Source of the DNA: Clostridia bacterium
GTDB taxonomy: Bacteria; CBDUZB01; JAGLHV01
DNA: 7,202 bases
Direction of reading: 5' to 3'
NCBI GenBank assembly: GCA_030595925.1
Contig: JAUVLC010000120.1
Location: forward strand, 1 to 7,202
The notes under the pieces are model-generated. The model was not told where the DNA came from. It saw nothing but the letters and a program-made list of their open reading frames with translations, and did no database searches. Position 1 is the first letter of the stretch. Each line of letters opens with the position of its first letter. Shown piece by piece: positions 6,671-7,202 of this stretch. The position numbers were made by a program, and so were the translations under genes.

Positions 6671-6695
6671 GGTAGCCGCAGACTTTAGCCTGCGT
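6671..6695 (+). repeat. REP-like repeat, left copy
   Basis: The unit starts with GGTAG, giving the GTAG tetranucleotide (6672-6675) that RAYT enzymes recognise 5' of the REP hairpin. It continues with an imperfect palindrome GCAGACTTTAGCCTGC (6678-6693): a stem of GCAG/CTGC plus C:G around one A-C mismatch, with a TTTA loop. Related units with the core GCAGGCTTTAGCCTGC occur as dispersed repeats near RAYT genes in many bacteria. Confidence 0.7.
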
Positions 6696-6882
6696 AGGAA
6701 ATAGAAAAGGGAAATGCTGGCAGAAGGATTTTTACGACCATATTTACAGAAAAAACGAAGATTTAAGAAAGCATATAATCTATCTTTTGAATAATTCGGC
6801 AAGAAAAGGTTTAATTGATAATTGGGAAGAGTATGCGTTTAAAAATTCGTTGGATTTTGGTTTAGAAGAAATTATTACATAA
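6694..6882 (+). pseudogene. RAYT (Y1 transposase) C-terminal fragment
   Basis: One frame ending at TAA 6880-6882 encodes a clear RAYT C-terminus: WQKDFYDHIYRKNEDLRKH (from 6718), then IIYLLNNSARKGL, then NWEEYAF and a final SLDFGLEEI stretch. The tyrosine encoded at 6781-6783 in the Y-L-L-N-N segment aligns by position with the catalytic Tyr of Y1 transposases (YIxxNP in relatives). The N-terminal half, including the HUH metal-binding motif, is missing: the left REP repeat directly abuts the fragment, and TAG at 6673-6675 closes the frame upstream. There is no suitable start codon or ribosome site. The fragment cannot transpose alone. The C-terminal part shows no internal stop, so the deletion may be recent or the fragment may be preserved as part of a small element. 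Confidence 0.78.
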
Positions 6883-6884
6883 AA

Positions 6885-6909
6885 ACGCAGGCTAAAGACT
6901 ACAGCTACC
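6885..6909 (-). repeat. REP-like repeat, right copy (inverted)
   Basis: Read on the minus strand this copy begins GGTAGCTGTAGTCTTTAGCC, so it has the same 5' GTAG (6908-6905) and the same TTTAGCCTGCGT end as the left copy, with three differences. Those changes weaken its own hairpin. It begins 3 bp after the stop of the RAYT fragment. Confidence 0.68.
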
Positions 6910-6946
6910 AAAAAAATAAAAATTTTTTGACACTACCAGATTTTAT

Positions 6947-6953
6947 AGGAGGT
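6947..6953 (+). promoter_or_regulatory. Consensus Shine-Dalgarno of the MNT gene
   Basis: AGGAGGT is a full match to the anti-Shine-Dalgarno complement and lies 8 nt before ATG 6962, making it the strongest ribosome binding site in the window. A TTGACA at 6927-6932 upstream has no correctly spaced -10 box, so the promoter is undetermined. Confidence 0.75.
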
Positions 6954-6961
6954 AAATAAAT

Positions 6962-7202
6962 ATGAATAAAAACAAAAAACTTACAAAAGAAGATATTATG
7001 AAGATTTTGAAACAGAGTAAAGAAATGCTTAAAAAATATGATGTAAAAAGAATAGGTGTTTTCGGTTCCTATGTAAGAAAAGAAAATAAAAAATCAAGTG
7101 ATATTGATTTTCTTGTAGAATTTAAGATAGCTACTTTTGATAATTATATGGGACTTTGTTTGGATTTAAAGCATAAATTGCATAAAAAGGTAGATTTGGT
7201 GA
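6962..7202 (+). CDS. MNT-type minimal nucleotidyltransferase (3' end outside window)
   Basis: The first 80 residues are present. After an N-terminal helix (about 8-26) comes the polymerase-beta-fold signature VFGSYVRKE (33-41, with G35-S36) and SSDIDFLVEF (45-54), giving catalytic D47 and D49. D78 in KKVDLV (75-80) is the likely third carboxylate. All three acidic residues are kept, so it is probably active. Relatives are about 95-110 residues, so roughly 20 are missing at the window edge. MntA-type members neutralise HEPN RNase toxins by adding AMP to the toxin; a HEPN gene would be expected immediately downstream but cannot be seen. Single-gene MNT proteins also exist. It lies 52 bp after the right REP repeat. 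Confidence 0.85.
   Translation, partial: MNKNKKLTKEDIMKILKQSKEMLKKYDVKRIGVFGSYVRKENKKSSDIDFLVEFKIATFDNYMGLCLDLKHKLHKKVDLV

Larger units (their letters stand above)
6671..6909 (+). mobile_element. REP-flanked RAYT remnant (IS200/IS605-like, decayed)
   Basis: Two 25-bp REP-like repeats in inverted orientation (6671-6695 and 6885-6909, 22 of 25 positions complementary) bracket the C-terminal part of a REP-associated tyrosine transposase. This is the arrangement of a REPtron/BIME in which the transposase has lost its N-terminal part. The 239-bp unit may be a dead copy or a small element mobilised in trans by a complete RAYT elsewhere in the genome. It separates the dGTPase-like gene from the MNT gene. 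Confidence 0.7.

Noticed and set aside
6602-6802. Minus-strand 66-codon open frame
   Set aside because: It runs antisense across the REP repeat and the RAYT remnant, has no ribosome site and resembles no known protein.
6927-6958. TTGACA at 6927 as promoter of the MNT gene
   Set aside because: At 16-18 nt downstream there is only the AGGAGG ribosome site region; no -10 box at an acceptable distance.
1-7202. CRISPR array, tRNA, rRNA or riboswitch
   Set aside because: No regularly spaced direct repeats, no tRNA cloverleaf or conserved rRNA segments, and no recognisable riboswitch core were seen on either strand by reading.

Overview
The window is strongly AT-rich bacterial DNA. Genes are tightly packed and preceded by Shine-Dalgarno sequences, with sigma70-type promoter boxes. 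Protein content (HIT hydrolase, nucleoside diphosphate kinase, SbcD/SbcC-type pair, Dgt-type HD hydrolase, RAYT and ISL3 transposase remnants, MNT nucleotidyltransferase) fits a low-GC bacterium, possibly from an uncultivated lineage. The sequence alone does not fix the phylum.

Layout. At the left edge (1-123) is the C-terminal tail of an ISL3-type transposase. Next comes a HIT-family nucleotide hydrolase/transferase (169-675, GTG start), convergent with an ndk gene on the minus strand (762-1229). A 241-bp intergenic region (1230-1470) holds a near-consensus minus-strand promoter for ndk, a candidate plus-strand promoter and two inverted repeats. It drives a compact plus-strand cluster: a small VIT1/CCC1-like membrane protein (1471-1947), an Mre11/SbcD-like metallophosphoesterase (1958-3019), a Rad50/SbcC-like coiled-coil ATPase overlapping it by 4 bp (3016-5331), and a dGTPase-like HD phosphohydrolase (5385-6581). 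To the right lies a decayed mobile element (6671-6909): two REP-like repeats in inverted orientation, each with a 5' GTAG, flanking the C-terminal third of a REP-associated tyrosine transposase. The right edge has the start of an MNT-type nucleotidyltransferase (6962 to the end), typically the antitoxin half of a HEPN-MNT pair.

Most interesting is the central cluster. The Rad50-like protein has a two-helix transmembrane hairpin at the exact midpoint of its coiled coil, where canonical Rad50 has a CxxC zinc hook; no CxxC is present. This is the architecture of the poorly characterised YhaN/YhaO pair of Bacillus and suggests a membrane-anchored Mre11-Rad50-like DNA-processing machine. Here it is apparently co-transcribed with a nucleotide-depleting dGTPase-like enzyme and a possible Fe/Mn transporter. 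A role in DNA repair at the membrane or in anti-phage defence is inference; the mobile-element and toxin-antitoxin-like surroundings are compatible with an accessory locus but do not prove it.
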